Shown here one piece after another: positions 1 through 11,350 of a DNA stretch of 64,000 nucleotides. Origin of the DNA: Begonia masoniana (Eukaryota > Streptophyta > Magnoliopsida > Cucurbitales > Begoniaceae); assembly GCA_022432975.1 (NCBI GenBank), contig CM039516.1, forward strand, positions 36,421,599-36,485,598, in the 5' to 3' direction. Numbering within the stretch: the stretch's first letter is position 1; each line of letters opens with the position of its first letter. The position numbers and the translations under genes were made by a program. Under the pieces are notes generated by a model, which did no database searches, was not told where the DNA came from, and saw only the letters and a list, made by a program, of their open reading frames with translations.

Positions 1-2236
1 GACGGTAGCTTCACATCATACATACACCCAGCTGGCTTCAACTTTTTAGGTCATGTCATTTCAGCTGAGGGCTTATCAGTGGATCCAACCAAAATTCATA
101 CAGTTAAGGATTGGCCTCAACCAAACAATGTCAGCGAGATCCGTAGTTTCCTTGGTTTGGCAGGTTATTATAGGAAGTTTATTAATGGATTTTCTATGAT
201 AGCCAAACCCTTAACAAGTTTAACAAAGAAAGACACCAAGTACTCTTGGACTGGAGCCTGTGAAGATAGTTTTCAGACATTAAAACTAAAGTTAACAACA
301 GCCCCTCTTTTGACACTCCCAACTGAGGGAGGAAAGTTCAGTGTGTATTGTGACGCATCCAAAGTTGGTTTGGGGTGCGTCCTAATACAAGAAGACAAGG
401 TTGTAGCATATGCTTCCAGGCAACTAAAAAGTTATGAGCAGAATTATCCCACTCACGATTTAGAATTAGCCGCTGTTGTTTTTGCATTGAAAATTTGGAG
501 GCACTATTTGTATGGTCAGCAGTGTGAAGTGTTTTCGGACCACAAGAGCCTGAAGTATCTTTTTTACTTAAAAGGAGCTAAACATGAGGCAGAGGCGTTG
601 GTTAGAATTCGTAAAGGATTATGACTTTGAAATTAAGTACCACCCTGGTAAGGCCAATGCGGTTGCCGACACATTAAGTAGAACGTCAAAGACAATGCAG
701 CCTGCAATGTCAGCCATGTCATTACCCTTGAAAGTTGAGGTTCAGAAATTTGAGTTGGAGATAGTTCTGGAAATATCAGCATTGCTTTCGACATTATCTA
801 TTCGGCCAACTATTTTGGAGAAGATTAATGAGGCACAACAAAAGGATTCAAAAGAAAAGAATAATATAGTGAGTAAGTCGAAGGACACTTCCTCCGAGTT
901 CAATCTTTTTGAGGATGGAATTTTGAAGTTTAGAGATCGATGGTACGTTCCATGTGATGAGGAGATACGTAAGTTAATTTTGGCTGAGGCACACTCGTCA
1001 CCCTTTTCTGTACATCCTGAAAACACTAAGATGTATCGGGACTTAAAGTTACATTATTGGTGGCCAAATCTAAAAAGGGATGTTGCCAAGTATGTAGAGT
1101 CGTGTTTGATATGGCAGCAAGTCAAAGCAGAGCACCAACGGCCAGGAGGTACCCTTCAACCCTTACCGATCCCTTAATAGAAGTGGGAAAATATTGCCAT
1201 GGACTTTGTGGTGAGATTGCCAAAGACGACTAAGGGCCATGATGGTATTTGGGTTGTAATTGACAGATTGACGAAATCAGCTCACTTTCTACCTGTAAAG
1301 ATGACTTATACGATGGACCAGTTTGTGAACCTGTACGTTCAGGAGATTATCAGGTTGCATGGAATTCCGGTATCTATTGTCTCCGATCGAGATCCTAGAT
1401 TCACTTCTCGATTTTGGAAAAGTCTGCAAGGTACGCTAGGTACAAAGTTATCTTTCAGCACTGCATTTCATCCACAAACAGATGGCCAATCAGAGAGAAC
1501 CATTCAGATACTAAAGGACATGTTAAGGGCGTGCGTGCTAGAATTTCAGGAATCATGGAGTCGATATCTGCCTCTGGTTGAATTATCCTACAACAATAGT
1601 TACCAGTCCACCATCGGTATGACACCTTATGAAGCGCTGTATGGCAGAAAATGTAGGTCACCTTTGTACTGGGATGAAGTTGGTGAAGCGAAGCTCTTGG
1701 GCCCCGAGATTTTGCAACAGATGTCAAACAAGATCGCCATATTAGGAAAAGAATAATGACTGCACAAAGCCGACATAAGAGTTATGCGGATCTGAGGAGG
1801 AGAAGCCTTGAGTTTACTGTCGGGGATGAAGTTTTCTTGAAGATCTCATCGTTCAAAGGAGTTATGCGGTTCGGTAAGAACGGAAAACTTAATCTACGAT
1901 TCATTGGACCATTCCCTATTTTGGCTAAGATTGGTAATACAGCTATAAGTTACAGTTGCCCCTTTCGCTAGAAAAGATTCACAATGTCTTTCATGTGTCA
2001 ATGCTAAGGAAATGCCTACGTGATCCAACGCTTGTTGTCATGCCAACTGAAATCGAGATTCACCGACCCTAATGTATGAAGAGAAACCGATACAAATTTT
2101 GGAGTCAATGATTAAGATTCTACGAAATAAGGAAATTCCACTAGTAAAAATTCTATGGACGAATCATGGCATTGAGGAAGCCACGTGGGAGCGACAGCAG
2201 GACATGTTTGACAAGTATCCTGAGTTATTTGTCTGA
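1..2236 (+). pseudogene. Ty3/gypsy (Tekay-like) pol remnant: RT end, RNase H, integrase, chromodomain-like tail
   Basis: This is the 3' part of a retrotransposon polyprotein, cut by the left window edge. Order seen: the reverse-transcriptase C-terminal part (FLGHVIS, then [13 protein letters not shown] near 150-185), RNase H (YCDASK near 345, then [19 protein letters not shown] near 450-505), the integrase zinc-binding segment (HSS...HPENTKMY...CLIWQQ, about 990-1120) and the integrase core (MDFVVRLPKT near 1200, SDRDPRF near 1382, GQSERTIQ near 1487, so the three DDE acidic residues are visible). The tail ends EEATWERQQDMFDKYPELFV with a stop at 2234-2236. Damage: a frameshift near 570-590 inside RNase H, tandem TAA TAG stops near 1175 where the frame otherwise continues, the second zinc cysteine replaced by Trp, and a further frameshift after 1960. 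It cannot encode a working polyprotein. The lineage is inferred from motifs; Ty3/gypsy itself is certain. Confidence 0.93.
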
Positions 2237-2264
2237 TCAATTTTTGAGGACAAAAATTTTGTTT

Positions 2265-2277
2265 AAGGAGGGGTGGA
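2265..2277 (+). promoter_or_regulatory. Polypurine tract of the first gypsy element
   Basis: The purine-rich run AAGGAGGGGTGGA lies directly before the TG of the downstream LTR and after the 'ttgaggacaaaaatttt' segment that usually closes these elements. It is the expected primer site for plus-strand DNA synthesis. Confidence 0.85.
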
Positions 2278-2452
2278 TGTAACGCCCGACAACTTTGGTT
2301 AGGTGAACTTTATTTAAAGTAAACGGAATTAACTGCCACCTCTGTATTTATGTATTTCTTTTGTCGGAAATTTGGGCGCCAAAGTTTATTTAGTTCTTTT
2401 TATAAAAATTAGGTTTTGTGGCAAACTTGTAATTAAGCCTAGCTTACTAAGT

Positions 2453-2462
2453 GTATAAATAG
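2453..2462 (+). promoter_or_regulatory. TATA-like box in the first LTR
   Basis: The sequence TATAAATAG lies about 175 bp into the LTR and upstream of a CT-rich leader, as expected for a Pol II LTR promoter. The transcription start has not been mapped. Confidence 0.55.
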
Positions 2463-3006
2463 AAATTGAAATCCTAAAACCTCACAAAAACCTCCACAAG
2501 CCGACTTTCCTCTCTAACTGATTCTCTCTCCCCTCAGCTCCCTTCTTTGTTCTTCCTCCAGCGATCAACTTCCTTCAGATTTCTTCTGATACTCCAAACT
2601 CGAGGTAAGATTTGGATAATGTGTTTACTGATTAGTCATTTGAGAGTTGATTAGAGATTTAGATTTGGGTTTTTCCAAGGAAGTTGAGGTATCATGGTAG
2701 ATATAGCTATTAACATAGCATTTATGATTGTTGTAGATAATAAGTAGAAATAATTAACGTTGGCTGAGCCTGGTTAGTTGGTGAACCCAAACGCCATTAT
2801 CGTTTAGCTGAAGTTTTTATGCACACTAGGTGACTGATATAATGCTCGAATGGAAATGAGTTAGACTTCTAGGATATATACTTAGTTAGAAAGCTACCAT
2901 TCTGGAATATTAGACTACTTAAGATTTGTTTTCTTACATTAATACGTGAAATGACTTAGGTGGGAAAAAGTTCCAAGTGAAGGAAAGACATTGCTAAGGA
3001 ATCCAG

Positions 3007-3598
3007 GTAAGTGAGTGTTTTAAGTTTCCGGCTATTAGAGCCCTACATCACAAGGGTAGTAAGGGGAGTTTGTTTCTGGTATTCAATGATGTTTGGGAAG
3101 ATTGTCTATTTCAGTATAATGTTTGGAATAGTGTATGCTCTGTTTTCTGATGAACGACTCCTTCCATGGTCTCATGTTTTGAGAATGTTTATGTCCATGC
3201 ATCATGATTTATTTACCGAGTATACAAAATGTTTTACACGCATACTCCTTTATGAATGAAACAAGAAAACGAAACGTATGAAACCTTGATTAAATGAGGG
3301 TTGGGGGCGGTATTGGCCATGTCACTGTCCACGGATGGACCATGATTCTTGCCAGTAAAGGGCCATGTACACGCACTCTGCCTACCCCCCTTCGGCACAA
3401 ACTCCTCCTTAATCCATGATATGAAAACGATGAACAAGAATATGATTCCCACGATTTGAAAATGAATGTGAACACAAGTATCATTCCCGATTTGAGTAAA
3501 AGATGTGAACATGATTTTATGCAGCATTCATGAGTATTCATGTGTTTGTTGCACTCCTTACTAAGCATTAGGCTTATAGTTTGAACCTTATGATGTAG
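3007..3598 (+). other. Intron-like LTR module (donor box to acceptor box)
   Basis: It starts at CAG/GTAAGTGAG and is followed by a 'GAGCCCTACATCACAA' box near 3038. It ends with CTAAGCATTAGGCT near 3560 and GATGTAG/GTGA at 3598. The same boxes recur in order in the other gypsy LTRs of this window. Splicing is inferred from consensus only. Confidence 0.5.
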
Positions 3599-3989
3599 GT
3601 GACGAAACAACAGGTGAGGACTTCAGTCTAGGAGAAAATGCTTAGATATGGTTGCTGGTTGCTGCTCATGGTGATGATTTGTGGCTGGGAAGCGATTTTT
3701 AACCCGCGGAGTGTTGTTTTCAGTATGATTTAGTAAGATCTATGATATGACTGCATGAATGGGAAATGAATTTCTTTATGTTAACAGATATTTGACTTAT
3801 TAAGTACGAGTTTAAGTTTAAGAAGGTTCCAGATTTAAGATTTTTTTCTCTATGTGATAAGTCTTCCTCTATGAACTTAAGTTAAGGATTACGAGGTCTA
3901 TGTGTATGGAGATTTTTGAAAAAATGGAGTTAAGTTTTTAAGAAGAAGGAGAGAATGATTTGAAGCCTCAACTTGATCAATAATCGGTA

Positions 3990-4430
3990 GAGGTTAGGTT
4001 ACTGTTGGGCGGTGGATGCTGGATGAATATGTCATCTCGCTGACGTCGCCGAAAGATGTTGAATATTATTGATCGGTGGATGTTGGATGATTGAGTCATC
4101 TGGCTGACATCATCGGTGGATGTGTTCTGTGAATGTGAGCGGTAGATGTCGTCTGCCGAGTTAATGAAGTCACGTGGGCAACACGTGGTCTGACCGATGG
4201 ATGTTGATATTACTGTTCATCGGTGGATATTGTGTATTCATGATGATCGGTGGATGCTGGATGACTGTGTCATCCGGCTGACGTCACCAGAAGATGTTGA
4301 GTACTGTTGAGCGGTGGATGTCGCTCGACAGAAATGACCGGTGGATGCTGGGTGAATGAGTCATTCGGCTAACGTAATCGGTAGATGTGGAATATTAATG
4401 TGGATGTGAACGACAGAGGTTGATTCGATT
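3990..4430 (+). repeat. Degenerate motif array in the LTR 3' part (CGGTGGATG / GCTGACGTC)
   Basis: Irregular repeats of 'CGGTGGATG', 'GATGAATGAGTCAT' and 'GGCTGACGTCACC' occur across about 440 bp. One perfect TGACGTCA is present (4279-4286). The same vocabulary appears in LTRs at 14280-14640, 21170-21540, 50220-50580 and 60340-60780. Confidence 0.7.
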
Positions 4431-4619
4431 GTCTGTTGATTCTTTTCTTTAAATAGATATTTTCCCCAAATGATTTTAAATGACTTCGACTCTATTGGAA
4501 TTCCTTTAAAAATGTATTTATATATATACAAAAAAAAAAAAAAGAATTGGATTGACATTTTAATTACAAATATGATTATATGAAATTCTCGACCCGTCGG
4601 GTTTTGGGTTGTGACAACG

Positions 4620-4785
4620 GATATCCCCTCTTTTATTGCTGTTGCGGCCTCTTTCCTCCTCTCTTATCATTCAAATTTCCTCTCTAATCATTCAAATTTC
4701 CTCCCGGGCTTTTAGTTACCTAAGGCTATGAAGAAGATCCACCTCAGCTCATTTGTGGCGTAATCTCCTTGAACATCCTTCTCGG
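4620..4785 (-). pseudogene. Minus-strand gag fragment (C-terminal linker region)
   Basis: Read on the minus strand, this matches the gag of the element at 23388-24391, including the segment DDQRGGKKPQQ-like followed by KRGY (here NDKRGGKRPQQQ, stop, KRGYP). It also carries a local 22-bp duplication ('atcattcaaatttcctc' twice). The match to 23530-23670 stops abruptly near 4785, where plus-strand gag begins, so two gag fragments lie head to head at a rearrangement junction. Confidence 0.75.
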
Positions 4786-6178
4786 GTGCGGCAGTTTGAA
4801 GCCTTGTCGAGATTTGTTAGTCACCTGGTGAGCCTAAACGAGAACAAGGTGCACCAATTTGTTCAGGAGCTGAAGCCAGAAATATATATCAGTGTCAGGA
4901 TAGCGGGAACGCGGGATGTGCCTTATGACAGGGTGGTTGCCAAGGCACTGGATATTGAGGAGGCTAGCATAAAGCTTCCTAGTTCTAGAGATCAGCCTAA
5001 GGAGCAGCCACGATGATCCTTCCAAGAGGTAGTTCCTCAATTGTTGAGGGGCACACATCAGCAGCAACAGAGAGGACAGAAGAGGCCCAGTGAGAGTCAG
5101 GGGAGTAGCAAACGGCATCAGGAGTCGAATACTTCTCCGTTGTGTCCAAAGTGTAATGAGGCGGGCCATTTTGCGAGTGAGTGTCTGAAGACAGATCGAT
5201 GCTACCATTGGAATGAGGTAGGCCATTTTGCCAAACAGTGCCGACCTTGAGCAGAGCACCGACGTGATCAGCACCGCGAGTTTTCTCCCTTATTGAGCCA
5301 GATGATACTGCCCAGCCATCCATCATTCTAGGTAGTATTTTTATTCTTGGAGTTGCAGTTTACACCTTGATTGATACGAGTACTACACATTCGTTTGTGT
5401 CTGCGGCCTTTGTGGTTAAGGCCAACTTGGAGTTTTGTCCTGCAGTCCTATTTTATGAGGTAACATTGCCGTTAGAGAAGCGTTTATTTTCAGACCAGAT
5501 GGTGCGAGGGGATATAGTGACTGTGGGAGGGCGACATGTATGCCGATCTGATCATACTTCACATGAAGGGGTATGAAGTCATCTTGGGAAAGGATTGGCT
5601 GTTCAGACATTACACCTCAATAGACTGCAGGACCCGGGAGATTCATTTTCGACCCCCGAATGGGGAGAGTTACTCATTCAGGGCCGGGGAAGGGTTTGAG
5701 TAGGATTCCTACAGTATTTACACTAAGGGCTTATCAGTTATTGCGAGATGGATGGTAGGGTTTTCTGGCTAGTGTTAGAGATGGATAGCACCAGGCAGAG
5801 ACCTAGTTATAGGACATCGAAGTTGTGCAGGATTTTCCAGAAGTGTTCCTTGAGGACTTGCCAAGTTTCCCCTTTGATAGAGAGATTGAGTTCGTCATCG
5901 ATGTGTATCCAAGGGCTGAACCGGTGTGTAGGAACCCGTACAGATTAGCGCCTACTGAACTAAAAGAGTTGGAGGCACAGTTAGAGGAGATTGAGATCCA
6001 ACTGACCTTGTCTTATAAAGAGAGACCAGTCAAGATTTTGGGGTCAGCTATTAAGGTGTTGCGCAACAAGGAGATCCCCTTGGTCAAAGTGTTGTGACGC
6101 AACAGCAATGTCGAGGAGACGACTTGGGAGCGGCGGCAGGACATAGAGCGACAATTTTCTGATTTATTCGGTACATAA
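4786..6178 (+). pseudogene. Internally deleted gypsy gag-pol remnant
   Basis: Plus-strand gag starts mid-gene (RQFEALSRFVSHLV near 4790) and continues through zinc knuckles near 5140-5250. The first, CPKCNEAGHFASEC, has a good CCHC spacing; the second has Trp in place of its second Cys. A protease relic follows at 5370 (LIDTSTTHSF, where the usual active-site pattern is D-S/T-G-A, so the glycine is lost). RT begins near 5825 (FPEVFLEDLPSFP...[19 protein letters not shown]) and jumps in frame, near 5985, to the integrase tail (IEIQLTLSYKERPVKIL...LRNKEIPLVKVL). The RT catalytic part, RNase H and the integrase core are missing. Several frameshifts and stops separate the pieces. Confidence 0.85.
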
Positions 6179-6198
6179 ATTTTGGGGACAAAATTCTT

Positions 6199-6211
6199 AT
6201 AAGGAGGAGGG
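6199..6211 (+). promoter_or_regulatory. Polypurine tract of the second gypsy element
   Basis: ATAAGGAGGAGGG directly precedes the TGTAATAACCC start of the next LTR and follows the 'tttggggacaaaattc' segment. Confidence 0.82.
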
Positions 6212-8498
6212 TGTAATAACCCGAAAAATTTTACCGAATAAATTAAAATCCTGTTAGAATTCCATGGGGGATTTTAACGGGCTAATTAGTTTATTAAAAC
6301 TCAAGATTTTATTAGGAAAGGTATTTCTAAAATTTATAATCGAAGGAAGAAGTTCAACGAGATTTTTTTTTTTTTTTTGGGGGGGGGTGGGGTGGTGGGG
6401 GGGCAAATGTGAGGGAGTGCAAAACGATAATCGACATTTTATTATTTTGTTTTGTTTTAAAAGAAAATATTTAAGTTTTCTTTTAAAACAATCGAATGGC
6501 TTCACGAAGAAGCCATTTGTTCATTTCCTCGAGGGAAGAAAACAGAGCAGAGCAGGGGGAGAGAAGAGCGATGATCGGTCGAGCGATAAACCACCGGCGA
6601 TTCGACGCTCTCCGGTCAGACGCCTCCGACGAGTAGGTTCCGACCGTCTCCACGCACAAATCGACCAGTAAGCACAAGTTTTGCACTGTTTTTGGTTCCA
6701 TATGAGGCCGAGGGTGACGAGCCGAATTGGGCTCTGATCACCTGCCGAGTTGGGTGTCCTCAGCCTGGGTTTGCAAACCCTTGGATCGGCGATCGTCGCC
6801 GAGCTGTGTGGAGCTCAGTCAAGGCAAAAAACTGAGGGACTCCAAATTGGTTGCTTTGGTTTTCCTATTTAAAGCCTTAGAACCTTGTTAGATTACGCTA
6901 AATTGAGATAAATGTGCTCGATTGGCGAAGGAACGGGTGAAAATTTGAAGAAAAACTGAGACGGGAAAATTTTTGATTTAGGGCAGATTCGGGTTAGCTA
7001 TTTTTGACCTAGCTACGGCCGTTCGTTTTAAATTTCTTTTTTGGCAGGTTAAACTAGGTTATTAGGGGAGTAGGTGGTTGCTGAAATCGTTAGATTCTGA
7101 TAACCGATGCAAAAATTATGCGCGTTCGAAGGTAAGTAGTAGTGTGGGAGCGAATGCCTAAGAGTAGCCCAGAAGGGCCTACAACACAATTGTTTGCATG
7201 TTGAGAGTCGTGTGCATGTTGTGAGTAGCGTGTATGTGATGTGATGTGATGTGTGAGTGTAGTCATTGTTAGTTGGTTATGGTTAGCATGCATCATGTTT
7301 AAAAAGTTACGCAAAATGTTTTTGAGCATGTTTTAAGCACGGGAGAGTAGTGGATGTGAGGTACGGTGTGGACAGGCGATAGTGGATTGGAGTGTGACTT
7401 GCGGGCCCCGCTTTCGAGACGAGCTAGAGCGGTGGCAACGTACCGGTGGCAGCGCGGTGCATCAACCGACTGTTCTATGCGGTTGCATTTCAAGTCGGGA
7501 CAGTGGCTGGAGTGTGACTTGTGGGCCCTACTTCCGGGACAAGCTGGAGCGGTGGTGACGTGCCGATGGCAGCGTGGTGTATTGACCGACTATCTCAGGC
7601 TGTTACATTTCGAGTCGAGACAGGGGGTTTGGGGTGTGGCTCATGGGCCCCGTTCCAAGAGGAACCGGGACGGCGGCGACATACAGGTAAACAGTGCGGT
7701 GTACAGACCGACTGCCCAGTGTGGTTGCATTCAAAACCTCGGTGAGATGCAATGCGGTGAGGTGATGACAGTGTATGTAGAGACGTGCATTTGCATAACC
7801 TGTTTTCATGCTTCATATTTATTTCTCAGCACTCTACAGTGTGTTCTGTAGTGTTGGTACGGCTGAGGAGAAGGGTGAGTATCGAAAGCCTGACTAGAAG
7901 TAGGTGGCAGTTGGTGGCGTGCGACCAAGGCCTCGGCTGATGGCAGTGTTAGGGCGACCTGACCCATGGAGCCGTGGCACGGTGTTGATAGGGAGTAGGA
8001 CTCCTTTTTTTTTTTGTCGTGTGGGTGTATTGCGTATTAGCTATATATATTCATAGTTAAGGGTGATGTGTCTCCCTATACTGTGGATTTTCTTCGCTTA
8101 TGGATGATAGTACTTTAGTTTCCCTCGTTACTGCTATTTGGAGATTTCGTATGCTCTGATAGTTGAGTAGGAATATTCTGGATTGGTTGGGGATTTATTC
8201 GTTTGTAGGTACTTAGCATTTTGGGGGCATCATTTTCAAGCGTTACTCTGTAAAAATTTTCGGGGAGGACACCGTGGTACCTAACGAATGGGATTAGGAG
8301 AACTTAATGGGTTAAGGAACCAGGTATGACACGAGTGAAGTCATCAGGAGACTTAGCTCTATTTCCGCTGCATTCGTTTATTTAAAACGGGTTCCTGACG
8401 TTAGTAGTTTAAGGGAATGAGATAGTAATCACATCGAGAATTGTTAGCTCATAATAGTCCCTGTAGCGAACCGGGTCGTGGAGACTCGGGGAGTTACA
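6212..8498 (+). mobile_element. 3' LTR of the internally deleted gypsy element
   Basis: It begins TGTAATAACCCG after the polypurine tract and ends GGGGAGTTACA. The right flank starts AAATT; no left partner is in view because the element's 5' side is rearranged. It contains a T16-G9 homopolymer junction (6363-6387), a GGTAAGT donor-like box at 7131 with 'GAAGGGCCTACAACAC' downstream, three degenerate repeats of about 125 bp, and a weak acceptor-like TGTAG/TG at 7851. Confidence 0.85.
7371..7740 (+). repeat. Three degenerate ~125-bp tandem repeats in LTR
   Basis: Units start near 7371, 7499 and 7619. Each carries 'GAGTGTGACTTGNGGGCCC'-like text followed by a GGTG-rich part and 'ACCGACT'. They occupy the same relative place as the tandem arrays of the other LTRs, between the donor-like and acceptor-like boxes. 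Confidence 0.75.
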
Positions 8499-10044
8499 AA
8501 ATTGGTCATTGTCCATATAGCGATCATATAAAAATAAGATAGTGTAAAAACTCAAATAATTTAGTAAGATATTGTGTAAAAAATAAAATACCAAACGCCC
8601 AAATTTAATAAAGACTAAGAATAAAGAAATCTAAATGATCAAGCAATTCCTCACCTAGATAAAATAGCATTCGAGAGATACAACACAAGAGAAAAACAAA
8701 GGAAGGAATATACCGCAATGAGCATCAGCAACAACAGCCTCCATGATCCTAACCTAGGAAATGGAGGGGGTCTTTGAGGTGAGTGACTAACTCAGTAGGA
8801 AATACTATACTCATATGCATGCGTAAAATTATTTTTGATCATTTTCTTCCAAAACCATGAACAGTTATAAAATGCAGTGCATGGATTTATATTAAAAAAA
8901 TACTTTTCTTTCTTTTCAAAACAGACTCCATGAACCAAGAATTTTCAAATCATTAAATTATTATTGCCACTTTAAAAAGAAGCTCAACCAGTAATGGGTG
9001 TGGCAGGTTCGAAAACATTGCTACATATGTATGTAGCTATACATAAAATAAGTCTCCACTGTTTTCGCTATAAAATCATCCTTATGAAAAAGAAGGTTAC
9101 TCACGGATTCCTCCAACATACCATCGAAGAAAGATGATATCCGTAAATCTGACTACAACTCATCAGTCAAAAGAAGTTAAAAAAAGACGGTGATCCAAAG
9201 ATCTAACCACGTCACTTGGGCTACCGACAAGCAATTCACCAATGGTAAAACCTGTGAATAAAAGGGTCGGCAATCTGAAAACTAGGCAGCGATACCACCA
9301 CTAAATCATAGAAATCAAAATACCTTTACCAGGTTTAAGGGCTATCGGGTTCCCAAGGAGTGAGTTATCACCACACTATCACTCATTTTGTAACATATAA
9401 ACAAGCAACTTTCACGTAGCAGAAGGTGCATACAATCCGACTCTGGTTGTTTTGATTGCTCAATTAGACACAACCCAAAACAACCAGGGTCGGTATAAAA
9501 AGAGCTTAACTAGCCTCATACAATCATAAAATTTTACTTCAATTGCTTTGTTTACTCAATTCGATGCAACTCACAATGGCCAAACATTGATATAAAAAGG
9601 CTCAAGAAACCCCAAACAGGCATTAGGTCTAACTCCAATTATTTTTGTTGCTCGAACATTACAGCCCATAACAACTGAAGTCAAACACTATGAGGCTCAA
9701 CCAGCTCAAATAAAATCAACCCATCCGGCGTGCATATATATCAGTCTAAAATGAAATATCAAGCACATGAAATTTAAACGTGTAAAACATATTTATATAT
9801 ACTTAAAAACAAACGTGTTGGTGACTAGACCTTGTCAGAGTTTTTCGTTGGTGTCAACCCACTAAAATAAGTTTTGAAAACCTTGCAATGCAATATAAAA
9901 CAGTATAGTATAGAAACTCCTACAACGATGACGAAAATAATCTTATCGACTTGATGGCACACGCGATCAAAACATGCATTAGAATCAGAGACAAAGCATT
10001 GAATCCGAGATGCTAGAAAATAAGAGCATCACCGGAACCTATAA
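8499..10044 (-). mobile_element. Part of an old minus-strand LTR-like sequence (continues at 27531)
   Basis: No gene is seen. The stretch is AT-rich with three degenerate ~100-bp repeats (about 9436-9720). It reads as the 3' half of a minus-strand LTR: on the minus strand 'CTACTGAGTTAGTCACTCA' near 8795 resembles 'TTTACTGAGTTCGTCACTCA' near 46867 in the plus-strand LTR-like sequence. Removing the element at 10045-27525 joins it to 27531. The outer ends and TSD were not found. Confidence 0.5.
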
Positions 10045-10490
10045 TGTAATGCCCCCGAACCCACACCGGCTCAGTGTGCTACTTTTCTAACCCGTACCAA
10101 GTTTAAAACGAAGTTTAAAATAATTTTTGATAAAATTTTGACTTGATTTTTGGGTTTTTTGAAGCCTCGAAATTACTTGAAAAACGTGCATAAAATACGT
10201 TTAAAATGCGTCAAAAAAGGTCGGGCTAAAACATATTTGAAAAAGACAAATTTTGAAAAGAACACAAAATGGCCTACCATATTCACAAGACTTTTAAACC
10301 ACTATTATTTACACAAATAAACTCCAAACAAAACTACCTATACAAAATCGAAATACTGATCCCACCCATCTCCCAGAAGACCATGGTCGAGACTCCCCGA
10401 CAACTGCCTGCACCGGCATGCCCCAAGCATCGCCGACTGCTCCGTAGTCCTGGGCTCCCTCAATTGGCACACCTGAAATCATGTCGTCAC

Positions 10491-11350
10491 CTATACCATA
10501 TAACACAAACCGTAAGCCTAATGCTTAGTAAGTAGGGAATAATGCATGTCAACATACACAATGTACACTCAATCCTAATACATGCAGTTTCTACTCGCTC
10601 TGTTGTTCTCGTTCCGCTCGTTTCGTTGATCTATCATAGAATCCCTCCCTCACAAGTCATACCCTAACACCTTAACGTGACTGGGCAACTCCCATGGAGT
10701 CCCTCGCAGGTGCCACCCTAACGCGACTGGGCAACTCCCATGGAGTCCCTCACAGGTGTCCATCTCCCCTCGAGTCCCTCGCAAGTGCCACCTAACGCGA
10801 CTGGGCGACTCCCATGGAGTCCCTCATGAGTGTCACCCTAACGCAACGGGGCGACTCCAACATAGTCCCTCGCATGTGTCCAACCTAACGCGACTAGGTG
10901 ACTCCTATAGAGTCCCTCGCGGTTGTGACCCTAACGCGACTGGGCGACTCCAACATAGTCCCTCGCAGGTGTCCAACCTAACGTGACTGGGCGACTCCTA
11001 TAGAGTCCCTCGCGGTTGTCACCCAAACGCAACTGGGCGACTCCACTAAAACCACGCCCTAGATGCCACCCTAACGCGACTAGACGACTCTCCTCGAGTC
11101 CCTCGCGGGTGCCACCTTAACGCGACACCACAAAATCATATTGCCACATTGCCTTTCTACTTATCAGTTTTTGCTTCATACTCACCATTCGAAATCATGC
11201 TCAAAACTTGTATTTTCGTAATTCAAAACCATGATGCATGCCACACAATTGCTTAAGCACAAAATAAAACAAATAATCAAACAAACAACAATTCCCTACC
11301 ATTCCATGATGTAGGCTCGAAGGCAAAACACAACCAACCACTACTTACCT
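10491..11350 (-). other. Intron-like LTR module (3' LTR of the gag-only element)
   Basis: Read on the minus strand: CCAGGTAAGT (rc of 11343-11352), then 'CCTTCGAGCCTACATCA', the ~47-bp tandem array, CTAAGCATTAGGCT (near 10511-10532) and GGTATAG/GTGAC at 10491. All boxes are present in the same order as in the other LTRs. Confidence 0.5.
10670..11135 (-). repeat. ~47-bp tandem array in LTR
   Basis: About ten degenerate units, recognisable on the plus strand by 'CTAACGCGACTGGGCGACTC' followed by 'AGTCCCTCGCAGGTGTC'. Alternating unit subtypes (AACATAG versus TATAGAG) suggest a two-unit higher-order pattern. Confidence 0.88.

Larger units (their letters stand above)
2278..4616 (+). mobile_element. 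3' LTR of the first gypsy element
   Basis: The LTR begins TGTAACGCCCGAC immediately after the polypurine tract and ends GGGTTGTGACA. The element's 5' part lies outside the window, so its TSD cannot be paired; the right flank starts ACGGA. Inside are a TATA-like box, a CT-rich leader with a GGTAAGA donor-like site at 2605, the intron-like module (3007-3598), and an array of 'CGGTGGATG' and 'GCTGACGTC' motifs at about 3990-4430. The ends resemble those of the solo LTR at 47442-54689, so the two probably belong to related families. Confidence 0.88.

Noticed and set aside
7366..7851. 161-codon open frame in the second LTR
   Set aside because: It spans the degenerate 125-bp repeats, has no domain and overlaps other frames on both strands.
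10756..10986. Repetitive open frames at 10756 and 25189
   Set aside because: They are translations of the ~47-bp array in LTRs and differ in frame and length between the two LTR copies.
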